This document shows, piece after piece, positions 1 to 8,535 of a DNA stretch of 64,000 bases. Within the stretch, counting starts at the first letter, position 1. Each line of letters begins with the position of its first letter. The notes under the pieces were generated by a model. That model had not been told where the DNA came from. It saw only the letters and a program-made list of their open reading frames with translations, and did not search any database. The DNA is taken from NCBI GenBank assembly GCA_016714225.1, contig JADJNS010000012.1, positions 186,001 through 250,000 of the forward strand, read 5' to 3'. This stretch comes from Archangiaceae bacterium. GTDB taxonomy: Bacteria; Myxococcota; Myxococcia; Myxococcales; Myxococcaceae. A program made the translations under genes and the position numbers.

Positions 1-1087
1 AGAGCGTGGTGGTCTTGCCCGAGCCGGTGGGGCCGGTGACCAGAATGATGCCGTGCGAGCGGTGAATGACCTCGTCGATGCCCTCGAGAATGTCCGAGCC
101 CATGCCGATGGCCTCGAGCTCGAGCACGGTCGAGCTCTTGTCGAGCAGACGCAGCACGATGCGCTCGCCGTACGCCACCGGCACGGTCGAGACGCGAATG
201 TCGATGTCGCGGCCGGCCAGCTTGATGCGAATGCGGCCGTCTTGCGGCAGGCGCTTCTCGGCGATGTTGAGCTGCGCCATGATCTTCACGCGGCTCAAGA
301 TCGAGTTCTGGTACCGCTTGGGCGGCTTGATCACCTCTTGCAGCACGCCGTCGACGCGGAAGCGCACCGAGAGCTCTTTTTCCATCGGCTCGATGTGAAT
401 GTCCGAGGCGCGCTCTTTCGCGGCGCGGTAGAGCAGCGAGTTGACCAGGCGAATGATCGGCGCCTCGTCTTCGTCGCTCTCGATGAGATCTTTCGACGAC
501 TCGATCTCGGCCTCGGCCTTGTCGAGGTCGAGCGCCTCCATCTCGTCGACCACCTGCTCGGCCTCGTTGACCGAGCGGTCGTAGACCGAGTTGATGGCGT
601 CGATGACCGTGCGCGCGGTGGCGATCGAGGGGCTGACGTCGCGCTGCAAGAGCATGCGGGCGTGGTCGAGCACCGCGGTGTCGAGCGGGTCGGCCACCGC
701 CAGCTCGATCGACTCACCCGAGTCTTTGAGCGGAATGATGCGGGCCTGCTTGGCGAAGTTGATCGGCACCCGCTTCACCAGCTCGGTGTCGATGTCGTCG
801 ACGCTGATGGTGGCCAGGTAGGGCAGGTCGAGCTGCGCGGCGATGGCGCGGGTCACGTCTTCTTCGCTGACCACCTTCATGCTCACCAGCACCTCGCCCA
901 GGCGGCCGCCCTTCTCGGCCTGAACCTTCAGCGCCTCGTCGAGCTTCTCGGGCATCAGCCCGAACGACTGCACCAGAATCTGCCCGAGCGGCCGGCCGTA
1001 GAGATAGGCGGGCCCGTGCGCGACCACCTGGGTGCGCGTGGGTACGCTGTCGCTCTCGCCGAGCTGTTCGTCGGGCCCGTTCGCCAT
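1..1087 (-). CDS. gspE: GspE, type II secretion ATPase (3' end cut by window)
   Basis: This is the cytoplasmic hexameric ATPase that powers type II secretion. The first ~362 residues are present and the C-terminus lies beyond the left edge. After a GspE N-terminal domain (about residues 20-170) comes the N2 domain with RASDIHIEP, then the start of the RecA-like core with Walker A GPTGSGKTTT at the extreme left. The ATG (1085-1087) shares one base with the gspD stop (TGATG), so translation is probably coupled. With gspC and gspD upstream on the same strand, the rest of the gsp operon is expected past base 1. PilB-type ATPases look similar, but the gspCD context decides for GspE. Confidence 0.93.
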   Translation of the reverse strand, partial: MANGPDEQLGESDSVPTRTQVVAHGPAYLYGRPLGQILVQSFGLMPEKLDEALKVQAEKGGRLGEVLVSMKVVSEEDVTRAIAAQLDLPYLATISVDDIDTELVKRVPINFAKQARIIPLKDSGESIELAVADPLDTAVLDHARMLLQRDVSPSIATARTVIDAINSVYDRSVNEAEQVVDEMEALDLDKAEAEIESSKDLIESDEDEAPIIRLVNSLLYRAAKERASDIHIEPMEKELSVRFRVDGVLQEVIKPPKRYQNSILSRVKIMAQLNIAEKRLPQDGRIRIKLAGRDIDIRVSTVPVAYGERIVLRLLDKSSTVLELEAIGMGSDILEGIDEVIHRSHGIILVTGPTGSGKTTTL

Positions 1088-3681
1088 CACTGCACCTCGA
1101 GCCGCTCGGGGCTCTGCACCGGTTGATTCTGGGGCGGCGGCTGGTTCGGCGCGGGCGCCGGGTTGCCGGGCGCCACCACCGGCTTCGCGTCGGGGGCCTT
1201 GCCGCCGGGGCTCGCCGTGGCGTCGCCGCGCGGCGCGTCGCCTCGGGGCGTCTCACTGCCCCGCGGAGTCGGGGCGTCGCCCTTGCTGCCGGGCTGGAAC
1301 AGCCGCTCGCCGGGCTGGCCGGGGCCGCCGTTCTCGAACTTGGTCAGCTCGTGGTTGACCGCCTGGGTCATGCGGGCGAGCGGGCCGGGCTTGCGCGAGA
1401 AGTCGATCGCCACGTCGTAGCCGCTGACCGCGCCGTAGAACTGCTCGACGAACTGCTGCCGCTCTTTCATCTTGCGCTCGAAGATGCGGCGGAAGTCGCT
1501 CGAGTCCTTGATGATGTACGGGGTCAAGAACAGCAGCAGGTTGGTCTTGATCTTCTGGTGGGTCTGCGAGCGGAACAGGTTACCCAGCAGCGGAATGTCG
1601 CCGAGAATGGGCACCTTCTTCACGCCCTCGATGGCGCGCTCTTGCATGATGCCGCCGATCACCACCGTCTCTTGATCGCGCGCGATGATGGTCGTCTTGG
1701 CGGTGCGCTTCGCGGTGGTGGGGCCGAGCACCGGGTCGCGCGAGGCGATCTCTTCGGTCTGCTCGTTGATGGTCATGCGCACGAAGTCGCCCTCGTTGAT
1801 CTGCGGCTTGATGGTGAGCTTGAGCTCGACGTTCTGGCGCTGAATCGGCGCGAACGCGCTGCCCAGGCCGCCGAGCAGCGAGGTGCCCAGGCCGGGAATC
1901 GCGCTCGACGCACCGGGTATCGACGAGGCCAGGCCGCCCAGCGACGAGGGGGCGAAGCCCGACTGAAACGGCACGTTCTGGCCGACGGTGATCTCGGCGT
2001 CTTCGTTGTCGGTCGCCAGAATGTGCGGCGTCGACAGCACGTTCACGTCGCTCGACGACTGCAGCGCGTTGATCACCACACCCCAGGCGGGAATCTGCAC
2101 GCCGCCGATCTCCAGGCCGGGAATCATCGGGCCCTGCAGGCCGGCGAGGAAGCCGCCGAAGTTGGCCAGGTTCGCCAGCGACAGCGAGGGCGGCAGACCG
2201 CTCGAGCTGTACTTGGTGCCGAACAAGAGGGGCAGGGTGCCCTGGTCGGTCTTGAGCGGCAGGCCGCCGTGCAGGTTCACCCCCAGCTCGCTCGAGCGGT
2301 CGAGGTTGACCTCCATGATCACCGCCTCGACGAAGACCTGCTTGCGCGAGATGTCGAGCTTCTCGATGATCTTCACCAGCGACCGGTAGTCAGACGAGCT
2401 GGCGATCACCACCAGCGAGTTGGTCGACTTGTCGGCCGAGATCTTCACCTCACCCTGAAACAGCTCGGCTGCCGCGCCCACGCCGGCCGGCTTGGGCGGC
2501 GGCGGTTGACCGGGCGCGACTTTGGGCCGGTTGGCGGTGCCCTGCGCCAGGGTCTGCAGCGTCGACGCCAGGTCTTCGGCGTTGGCGTTCTCGAGCGCGT
2601 AGACGTTGATCTTGTCGCCGGTGGGGCCGGGAATGTCGATCGCCGCGATCAGCGCCTGAATGCGATCGAAGGCCGCGGGGCTGGCGATCACGATCAGCTT
2701 GTTGGTGCGCTCGTCGGGAATCAGCTGCGACAGGGTGGCCGGGCCGCCTCCCTCGCTGGTGCCGGGCGCGTTACCGGCGGGCTGCCCGCCCGGCACGCCG
2801 TTGCCGCCCGGCTGCGGCGGCTGCGGAGGCAGCGACGCGATGTTGCCGCCCGGGCGCTGACCGGGCTTCTGCGCCTTGCTCTCGAACAGCTTCTGCACCT
2901 TGTCGGCGATCTCCTGCGCGGTGGCGTACTGAATCTGGATGATGCGGATCTCGTCGCTGGCCGAGCGCGAGTCGAGCTGCTCGACGATGCGCTCGAGGCG
3001 CTTCATGTTCGAGCCCAGGTCGTTGACGATGATGGTGTCGGGCTGGAAGGGAATGGTGTCGCCCGACGGCGTGACCAGCTGCTGCAGCACGCCGCGCAGC
3101 TGCTCGATCTCGACGTACTTCACCTTGAACATGCGGGTCACCATCTGCTCGTTGGTCGAGTAGGCCTCGGCCGGGTCGAGCACGGTGGGAATGGGGAACT
3201 GCTTGGCCCGCTGCTTGTCGACGATCTTGAGGAACTTGCCGTGCGGGTAGAGCGACAGGCTGTTGGCGTCGAGCGCGGCGAGAAACGCCGCGTAGAACTC
3301 GTCGGCGCCGACCGCCACCTTGCCGGCCTCGGGGCCGATGATCGAGATCTTCCCGCGCACGTTCTCGGGAAGAATGAAGGTCTTGCAGGTGGCGTCAGAC
3401 ACCGTCTGCACCAGCTTCTCGATCTCGACCTTGTCGAAGTACACGTTGTACTTCGCCGAGCGCCGCAGCTCTTCGCAGTTGGGCTTCTTCTTGTCCGGAG
3501 CGGCAGCGCCCTCGGCGCCGGGCACGATGGTCTTGTCTCCCGCGGCCGGAGGCGCCGGAGGAGGGTCACGCTGCAGCCCCACGCCGCCCGGAGGGCGAGG
3601 CCTTTCCAAACGCGCAGGCTGGGCGAGTGCCACGGCGCTGAGCAGACACGACGAGATGAGTGCCGACCTGGTCATTTTCAT
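1087..3681 (-). CDS. gspD: GspD, type II secretion secretin
   Basis: Outer-membrane secretin, 864 residues. An N-terminal signal peptide (MKMTRSALISSCLLSAVALA) is followed by a Pro-rich linker. Then come the N0 domain (from NCEELRRSAKYNVYF), N1-N3 repeats, and the secretin core with VPILGDIPLLGNLF near the C-terminal part. The N3 region carries a Gly/Pro/Gln-rich insertion (about residues 265-315). A Pro/Gly/Asp-rich tail of roughly 100 residues follows the core, longer than in enterobacterial GspD. The gene lies between gspC and gspE, two bases from the gspC stop codon start and overlapping gspE by one base, so it is one transcription unit. Confidence 0.95.
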   Translation of the reverse strand: MKMTRSALISSCLLSAVALAQPARLERPRPPGGVGLQRDPPPAPPAAGDKTIVPGAEGAAAPDKKKPNCEELRRSAKYNVYFDKVEIEKLVQTVSDATCKTFILPENVRGKISIIGPEAGKVAVGADEFYAAFLAALDANSLSLYPHGKFLKIVDKQRAKQFPIPTVLDPAEAYSTNEQMVTRMFKVKYVEIEQLRGVLQQLVTPSGDTIPFQPDTIIVNDLGSNMKRLERIVEQLDSRSASDEIRIIQIQYATAQEIADKVQKLFESKAQKPGQRPGGNIASLPPQPPQPGGNGVPGGQPAGNAPGTSEGGGPATLSQLIPDERTNKLIVIASPAAFDRIQALIAAIDIPGPTGDKINVYALENANAEDLASTLQTLAQGTANRPKVAPGQPPPPKPAGVGAAAELFQGEVKISADKSTNSLVVIASSSDYRSLVKIIEKLDISRKQVFVEAVIMEVNLDRSSELGVNLHGGLPLKTDQGTLPLLFGTKYSSSGLPPSLSLANLANFGGFLAGLQGPMIPGLEIGGVQIPAWGVVINALQSSSDVNVLSTPHILATDNEDAEITVGQNVPFQSGFAPSSLGGLASSIPGASSAIPGLGTSLLGGLGSAFAPIQRQNVELKLTIKPQINEGDFVRMTINEQTEEIASRDPVLGPTTAKRTAKTTIIARDQETVVIGGIMQERAIEGVKKVPILGDIPLLGNLFRSQTHQKIKTNLLLFLTPYIIKDSSDFRRIFERKMKERQQFVEQFYGAVSGYDVAIDFSRKPGPLARMTQAVNHELTKFENGGPGQPGERLFQPGSKGDAPTPRGSETPRGDAPRGDATASPGGKAPDAKPVVAPGNPAPAPNQPPPQNQPVQSPERLEVQ

Positions 3682-4689
3682 TTAGCGAACGTTGTAGGTT
3701 TTTCGAACCGTCGAGCCGTTGCGCTCGATCTCGATGTCGATGCGCGAGGCTTCTTTGAGCTTGGAGTAGATCTCGAGCGCCTTCTCGGGGCTGTTGAGGT
3801 CGTAGCCGTTGATGCGCTTGAGCACGTCACCGTTCTGCACGCCGATCTTGGTGTAGATGGAGTCGGGGCGAATCGAGAACAGCTTGAAGCCCTGCGCCAC
3901 GCCGTCTTTGAAGGCGGGCACGATGCGGGCCTGCATCGCCACGTCGTTCAGGTTCGAGAGCGTCTTGTCGATCTCGGCGCGCGGCACCTCGTACTCGTTC
4001 TCCGAGGTGGCCTTGATGCCGTTGCCCAGCGCGACCGACGGCGGCGCGCCCGCGTTGGCGGCGACCGGCGCGGCGGCCATCGGCGGCGGCGCGGCCACCA
4101 CCGAGCTGCCGTCGCCCGAGGTGGCGTCGATGAACTCGCGGCGGTTGTTGTTCTTGATGATGACCCGCGAGCGCTCGATGTCGAGAATGGTCGCGGTCTG
4201 AACCGCGTCGCCGACCATGTACGTCTTGGTCGAGAGCGTCACCACGTCTTGAATCGAGGCGATGCTCCACTCGGGCAGGCCGGCCACCAGGGTGCCGAGC
4301 AGCTTCACGCGCAGCGAGGTGTGCACCGGCTCGTTGCTCAGGTCTTCTTTCGCGGCGACAGGCTCTTTGACCTCGACCTCTTTCTCGAGCTTCACGCCGG
4401 TGAGCTTGCTGACCTTCTCGGCGTCGAGCCCGGCGAGCATCACCGGCGCGCGAGGAGCCGCAGCCGCCTTCACTTTGGGCTGCGGCAGCGGCGTCACCAG
4501 CGATTCGATGAACGCGTTGGCGGTGCGCGCCACCATCAGCATCACGCCGAAGATGAAGAGCAGGTGAACGATCCAGAAGTGGCGCTTGAAGAGAAATTCC
4601 ACGGCTTGGGTCCATTGAGCAAGCCCGGTGCCATGAAGCCTCGGGTTTTCGTTGAGGAATTTGCCGCGCGGCGGCGGCGGCTTTGACAA
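3682..4689 (-). CDS. gspC: GspC, type II secretion inner-membrane protein with PDZ domain
   Basis: 335 residues. A short cytoplasmic tail precedes one membrane segment (about residues 38-55, HFWIVHLLFIFGVMLMVA). The periplasmic homology region follows (VKLLGTLVAGLPEWSIASI, which would contact the N0 domain of GspD). The C-terminal PDZ domain contains FKLFSIRPDSIYTKIGVQNG and NGYDLNSPEKAL. Pro/Ala-rich linkers separate the domains. It is the first gene of the visible gspCDE unit. The start is the ATG giving MSKPPPPRG. The divergent PilZ gene begins about 160 bp away, so that gap should hold promoters for both directions. Confidence 0.92.
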   Translation of the reverse strand: MSKPPPPRGKFLNENPRLHGTGLAQWTQAVEFLFKRHFWIVHLLFIFGVMLMVARTANAFIESLVTPLPQPKVKAAAAPRAPVMLAGLDAEKVSKLTGVKLEKEVEVKEPVAAKEDLSNEPVHTSLRVKLLGTLVAGLPEWSIASIQDVVTLSTKTYMVGDAVQTATILDIERSRVIIKNNNRREFIDATSGDGSSVVAAPPPMAAAPVAANAGAPPSVALGNGIKATSENEYEVPRAEIDKTLSNLNDVAMQARIVPAFKDGVAQGFKLFSIRPDSIYTKIGVQNGDVLKRINGYDLNSPEKALEIYSKLKEASRIDIEIERNGSTVRKTYNVR

Positions 4690-4846
4690 TTTGTCGCGCG
4701 GCTTCGGGGCGTACCGTCGAGTTGTCCTTTACGCCCCTGCTTCCCGAGGTTTGCGCTGCCCCACAACGCCTCGCGGGGGCGAAAAGTTCTCTTTGCGCGA
4801 CATTCGCCAGAACTGCGGTTCCTTGAGGCAAGATGAACGGCTGCCC

Positions 4847-5557
4847 GTGGACGACGGCTCGGAACAGCGAAAGTACGCGCGCATCGAGGCGAGCATCGCG
4901 TGCAGCGTGGCCACCGCGACCGATGCGTTCGAGGCCGCCGTCACCAACCTCTCGAAGGGCGGCGCGGGCATCTTTGGCCCCGATGGCGCGGCGGCCCCCG
5001 GCGACAAGGTGACCCTGATGCTCGAGCGCGCCGAGGGCCTGGTGACGCTGTCGGTGCCCGGCACGGTGGTGCGGGTGGAGCACCGCGGAGAGCGCACCCT
5101 CTACGGGGTGCAGTTCGAGCCGCTGCCGCCCGACGAAGAGAAGCAGCTCGAGCTGCTCTTGCAGCTCATCTCGGGCGGCAAGGGCCAGGGCCGGCGCGCG
5201 CACCCCCGCGTCGCCGCGCGGCTCGACGTGAACTGCCGCACCGAGGCCATCTTTCGCGGCTTCCTGAGCGATCTCTCGCGCGGCGGCATGTCGGTGAAGA
5301 CGCTGCGCGAGGTCGAGGTCGGCGAAGAGATGAAGATCTCCTTCGGAGTGCCGAACCTCAAAGGCCTGGTCGAGGTCACCGGCACGGTGGTCGACAGCCA
5401 GAAGCTGCCGCACGGGTTTCGGCTGGGGGTGCACTTCACCCCGCTCAGCGACGAAGAGCGCGAGCAGGTGAATCGCACCGTCGACGTGCTGCTCGGCATC
5501 GGTCTGCCCGACGCCGAGGTGCTGGCCGACGACGACGACGACGAGAAGGCAGGCTGA
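4847..5557 (+). CDS. Tandem PilZ-domain protein
   Basis: Two PilZ-like domains lie in a row. The first (from EQRKYARIEASIACSV, with LSKGGAGIF) and the second (GRRAHPRVAARLDVNC, with LSRGGMSV) each have the basic R/K..R motif and the D/N-x-S-x-x-G-like motif of c-di-GMP-binding PilZ domains. The first domain has NLSKGG where the second has DLSRGG. An acidic tail (DDDDDE) ends the protein. The frame is open upstream to 4652, but that would overlap gspC. GTG 4847 is chosen because homology begins there; TTG 4823 is possible. The role is probably c-di-GMP-dependent regulation; no partner is evident nearby. Confidence 0.8.
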   Translation: MDDGSEQRKYARIEASIACSVATATDAFEAAVTNLSKGGAGIFGPDGAAAPGDKVTLMLERAEGLVTLSVPGTVVRVEHRGERTLYGVQFEPLPPDEEKQLELLLQLISGGKGQGRRAHPRVAARLDVNCRTEAIFRGFLSDLSRGGMSVKTLREVEVGEEMKISFGVPNLKGLVEVTGTVVDSQKLPHGFRLGVHFTPLSDEEREQVNRTVDVLLGIGLPDAEVLADDDDDEKAG

Positions 5558-5575
5558 GCGCCGCCGCCGAAGGGC

Positions 5576-6079
5576 TCAGCTCTTGGGCGCGGCGTCGACG
5601 GCGACCGACGAGGTCGCTCGCGCGGCGGGCGGCGCGGCCGGCTTCGCGGCGGCGGCGGGAGCCGGGCTCGCCGCCCTGGCCTTGGGCAGCTTGCTGTGCT
5701 CGAAGCGCGTCCACGAGAGGTAGAGCTCTTTGGTGTACTCGCGAATCTTGTCGTCGTCGGAGATGCGCTCGTACTGGCCGGTCGGCGTCTGACCGCGGAA
5801 GAAGACCAGCAGCCGCGTGCCGGGCTCGAGGTCGCGCTTGCTGAACGCGCGGGCCTGAACGTCGAGGTTCTCGGGCACCGTGCCCATCACCGGCTCTTCG
5901 ACGTGCAGCGCGGCCGTCTTGCCGTCGAAGTGCATCACCGTGACGGTGGCTCCGGCGGTGGCGCCCGAGAGCGAGCGCTTGATGTTCACCGCCACGTGCT
6001 CCGAGATGGCCTCTTCGGGCGGGGTGACCGGCTCGGCCTGCGAGAGCACCACGGCGACTGCGAAGCTGGCGAGCATCAT
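5576..6079 (-). CDS. Secreted protein of unknown function
   Basis: 167 residues beginning MMLASFAVAVVLSQAEP, a clear signal peptide with cleavage expected after VVLSQA. The body is short and mixed alpha/beta (ERISDDDKIREYTKELYLSW is typical). It ends in an Ala/Pro-rich tail. A strong Shine-Dalgarno (AGGAGG on the minus strand, complement of 6087-6092) sits 7 nt before the ATG at 6079 and decides the start; longer in-frame starts lack it. No family is recognised. It converges on the tandem PilZ gene with only 18 bp between the stops. Confidence 0.7.
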   Translation of the reverse strand: MMLASFAVAVVLSQAEPVTPPEEAISEHVAVNIKRSLSGATAGATVTVMHFDGKTAALHVEEPVMGTVPENLDVQARAFSKRDLEPGTRLLVFFRGQTPTGQYERISDDDKIREYTKELYLSWTRFEHSKLPKARAASPAPAAAAKPAAPPAARATSSVAVDAAPKS

Positions 6080-6265
6080 GGGGTTGCCTCCTGCAGCTCG
6101 CACACTGCAGTCGTCGTGCCTACACCGCCAGCTTTCGAGACCCACGAAATCAGGGCTCATTCTCTAAAGGCGCTGGGAACCCGGGTGGTCAGCTGGAGTC
6201 GCCAGGCTCCTCCGCCGCTGCGCTCGAGGCGCAACGCGTGCCGCGCGGCTCAGGCTCGACCGGCT

Positions 6266-7450
6266 TCAGACCAGCAGCTCGAAGCGGCCGAGCATGAAGT
6301 CGCGGGCGATGGTGATCTGGTGCACCTCGTCGGGGCCGTCGGCGATGCGGGCGGCGCGGGCGGCGCGGTACCAGGTCGAGAAGGGCAGGTCTTCGCTGTA
6401 GCCGAGCGCGCCGTGCAGCTGAATGGCGTCGTCGAGCACCTGGCAGAGCAGCCGCGCCACGTGGGTCTTGGCCATCGACGAGTAGGGCCTCGCCTCGCGG
6501 GTGAGCCCCTGCTCGAGCAGCCAGGCGCAGTGAAACGTCATCAGGTTGCCGGCGTGAATCGCGGTGGCGTTCTCGGCGAGCTTCAGCTGCACCGCCTGGT
6601 GGCGGGCCAGCTCTTTGCCGAAGCTGAGCCGGGTGGCGAGGTAGCCCTTGCACAGCTCGAGGGTGCGGGTGGCCAGGCCCAGCCAGCGCATGCAGTGGGT
6701 CAGCCGCGCGGGCACCAGCCGCTGCTGCGCGAGCTTGAAGCCGTCGCCGACCTGGCCCAGCACGTCGGCGGCGGTGAGCCGCACCTTGTCGAACGTGAGC
6801 TGGCCCTCGATGTGGTCCAACACGTCGGGCGCCATCACCGGTATGTCGCGCTCGTAGCGCACCCCGGGCGCGTGGCGATCGACCAGGAACATCGTGGCGC
6901 CGGTCTTGGGGTCGTCGCTGGTGCGCGCCATCACGATCAGAAACGCCGCGTTCTTCGCGCCGGTCGAGTACCACTTGGCGCCGCTGAGCTCGAAGCCGCC
7001 CGCGACCTCTCTCGCCGCAGTGCGCAGGTTGCTGGGGTCGGCGCCCGCGCCCGGCGCCGGCTCGGTCATGCTGAACGCCGAGGTGATTTCTCCGCGCACC
7101 AGGGGCTGCAGCCAGCGCTGTTGCTGCGCCGCGGTCGCCGCCGAGAGCAGCAGGTCCATGTTTCCCTGGTCGGGGGCGTCGCAGTGGAAGATCTTGGCGC
7201 CGATGGGCGAGCGGCCCATCTCGCGGAACAGGGTGGCCATGCCCATCGGGCCCAGCTCGAGCCCGCCGAGCGCGCGCGGCAAGTGCGGTGTCCACAGCCC
7301 GTCGGCCCGGGCCTTCGCCCGCAGCGCCTCGAGGCGGGCTCGCTTGGGGTCGCTCACCAGCTCACTCTCGTGGGGAATGATCTCGGCGTCGACGAACGCG
7401 CGCACCCGGGCGCGCAGCACGCTCAGCTCTGGAGACAGGGTGAAGTTCAT
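6266..7450 (-). CDS. Acyl-CoA dehydrogenase family protein
   Basis: 394 residues covering a full flavin-dependent acyl-CoA dehydrogenase. The alpha-helical N-terminal domain is followed by the middle beta domain (FSMTEPAPGAGADPSN, GFELSGAKWYSTGA) and the C-terminal helical domain (QLHGALGYSEDLPFSTWYR, ending FMLGRFELL). It would oxidise an acyl-CoA and pass electrons to ETF; the substrate is not predictable. The ATG (7448-7450) overlaps the stop of the DUF6285 gene by four bases (ATGA). In many bacteria this subtype travels with DUF6285 and an aminoglycoside-phosphotransferase-like gene; both are present here. Confidence 0.9.
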   Translation of the reverse strand: MNFTLSPELSVLRARVRAFVDAEIIPHESELVSDPKRARLEALRAKARADGLWTPHLPRALGGLELGPMGMATLFREMGRSPIGAKIFHCDAPDQGNMDLLLSAATAAQQQRWLQPLVRGEITSAFSMTEPAPGAGADPSNLRTAAREVAGGFELSGAKWYSTGAKNAAFLIVMARTSDDPKTGATMFLVDRHAPGVRYERDIPVMAPDVLDHIEGQLTFDKVRLTAADVLGQVGDGFKLAQQRLVPARLTHCMRWLGLATRTLELCKGYLATRLSFGKELARHQAVQLKLAENATAIHAGNLMTFHCAWLLEQGLTREARPYSSMAKTHVARLLCQVLDDAIQLHGALGYSEDLPFSTWYRAARAARIADGPDEVHQITIARDFMLGRFELLV

Positions 7451-7857
7451 GGCTCGTCGCCGAGGTCGAACCGCGGGTTCACCGCCGAGAGCGTGTCTCT
7501 CGAGGTCTGCACCAGGTGATCGATCACCTTGTCGTCGATCTTCATTCTCCCGCTGCGCAGCCGGGTCGCCAGCTCGCGCTCGAGCGCGGTCAGGGCCTCG
7601 AGGCGCTCGCCGCCGCGCGAGCCCCACAGCTTCGACTCGTCGGCCACCCCGGGCAGCAGGTGCTTCAAGCTGCGCGCCTCGTGCGAGAAGCGCTCGTCGT
7701 GCGTCTTCAGCTCGGTGGCGACGATGGTGGCCAGGTTCGCGGCGATCATCAGCCGAAACGAGAGCGCCTTCTCGTCTTTGAGCTTCGGCGCGACCTCTTC
7801 GAGCAGAAAGGTGGCCACGGCTTCGAGCAGCGTCGCGGCGTCGGGGCGGGTCTGCAT
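7447..7857 (-). CDS. DUF6285 domain protein
   Basis: 136 residues, all-helical. It matches the DUF6285 family by recall of its typical start (RPDAATLLEAVATFL) and RLMIAANLATIVATEL motif. Members sit between an APH-like kinase gene and an acyl-CoA dehydrogenase gene, suggesting a helper in acyl-CoA metabolism; the biochemical role is unknown. Here it is immediately upstream of, and translationally coupled to, the acyl-CoA dehydrogenase. The APH-like gene is separated by a YjbQ gene on the other strand and a small gene. Confidence 0.8.
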   Translation of the reverse strand: MQTRPDAATLLEAVATFLLEEVAPKLKDEKALSFRLMIAANLATIVATELKTHDERFSHEARSLKHLLPGVADESKLWGSRGGERLEALTALERELATRLRSGRMKIDDKVIDHLVQTSRDTLSAVNPRFDLGDEP

Positions 7858-7879
7858 GACCTTGCACTATACCGGCGGC

Positions 7880-8293
7880 ATGAAATCACTCACCGAGTAC
7901 CTCTGGTTCGAGACCAAGAAGAAGCGCGAGCTGGTGCGCGTCACCGACACGGTCGCCGACCTGGTGACGCGCAGCAAGGTGCAAGAGGGCATGGCGCTGG
8001 TCTCGGCGATGCACATCACCGCGGGCGTGTTCGTCAACGACGACGAGCCGGGCCTCTGGCAAGACATCTGGGACTGGCTGCAGAAGCTCTGCCCCGATGG
8101 GCCCGACTACGCCCACCACCGCACCGGTGAAGACAACGGCGACGCGCACCTGAAGAACCTGCTCATTCACCACCAGGTGATCGTGCCGATCACCAAGGGC
8201 AAGCTCGACCTGGGCCCGTGGCAGCAGATCTTCTACGCCGAGTTCGACGGCATGCGGCGCAAGCGCATGATCGTCAAGGTACTCGGTGAGTGA
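7880..8293 (+). CDS. YjbQ/UPF0047 family protein (secondary thiamine-phosphate synthase type)
   Basis: 137 residues, the usual family length. Conserved YjbQ residues are visible: SAMHITAGVFVND, HHRTGEDNGDAHLKNLL, and GKLDLGPWQQIFYAEFDG followed by RKRMIVKVLG. Family members form trimers and E. coli YjbQ has weak thiamine-phosphate synthase activity; the real role is uncertain. It starts 22 bp from the divergent DUF6285 gene, so promoters must overlap. Its 3' end overlaps the small minus-strand gene by 20 bp. Confidence 0.9.
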   Translation: MKSLTEYLWFETKKKRELVRVTDTVADLVTRSKVQEGMALVSAMHITAGVFVNDDEPGLWQDIWDWLQKLCPDGPDYAHHRTGEDNGDAHLKNLLIHHQVIVPITKGKLDLGPWQQIFYAEFDGMRRKRMIVKVLGE

Positions 8294-8486
8294 GCTTGCG
8301 GAACCACGCCTTCACCTGCTGCCAGGCGGGCGGGTGGTTGGCGGGCCGCCCCCAGCCTGCCCGGTCGGGGTCGAGGCCCTCGAGCGGAGTGTTCGGTGAC
8401 GGGGCGATGGGTGGTGCGGGTCGCGCGTGCTCCTGCGCGAAGTCGGTGTCGTCGCCCCGCTGGGGGGGACGTGGCGTGGTGCTCAT
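8274..8486 (-). CDS. Small protein of unknown function
   Basis: 70 residues starting MSTTPRPPQRGDD, Pro-rich and probably disordered. The conserved-looking C-terminus (NHPPAWQQVKAWFRKLTHR) is basic and could be amphipathic. A good Shine-Dalgarno (GAGGAG, about 6 nt from the ATG) supports this start over longer in-frame options. The 3' end overlaps the end of the convergent yjbQ-like gene by 20 bp. It lies 49 bp downstream of the APH-like gene on the same strand. No function can be proposed. Confidence 0.5.
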   Translation of the reverse strand: MSTTPRPPQRGDDTDFAQEHARPAPPIAPSPNTPLEGLDPDRAGWGRPANHPPAWQQVKAWFRKLTHRVP

Positions 8487-8535
8487 GGCCTGCTCCTCGA
8501 GAGTTGAGTAACGGCGGGCACCGGCCGTCGCCTCT

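Noticed and set aside
1123..4686. 1187-codon open frame on the plus strand across gspD and gspC
   Set aside because: Its translation is Arg/Gly/Leu-rich without motifs and is antisense to two clear secretion genes. Long antisense frames are expected in DNA this GC-rich.
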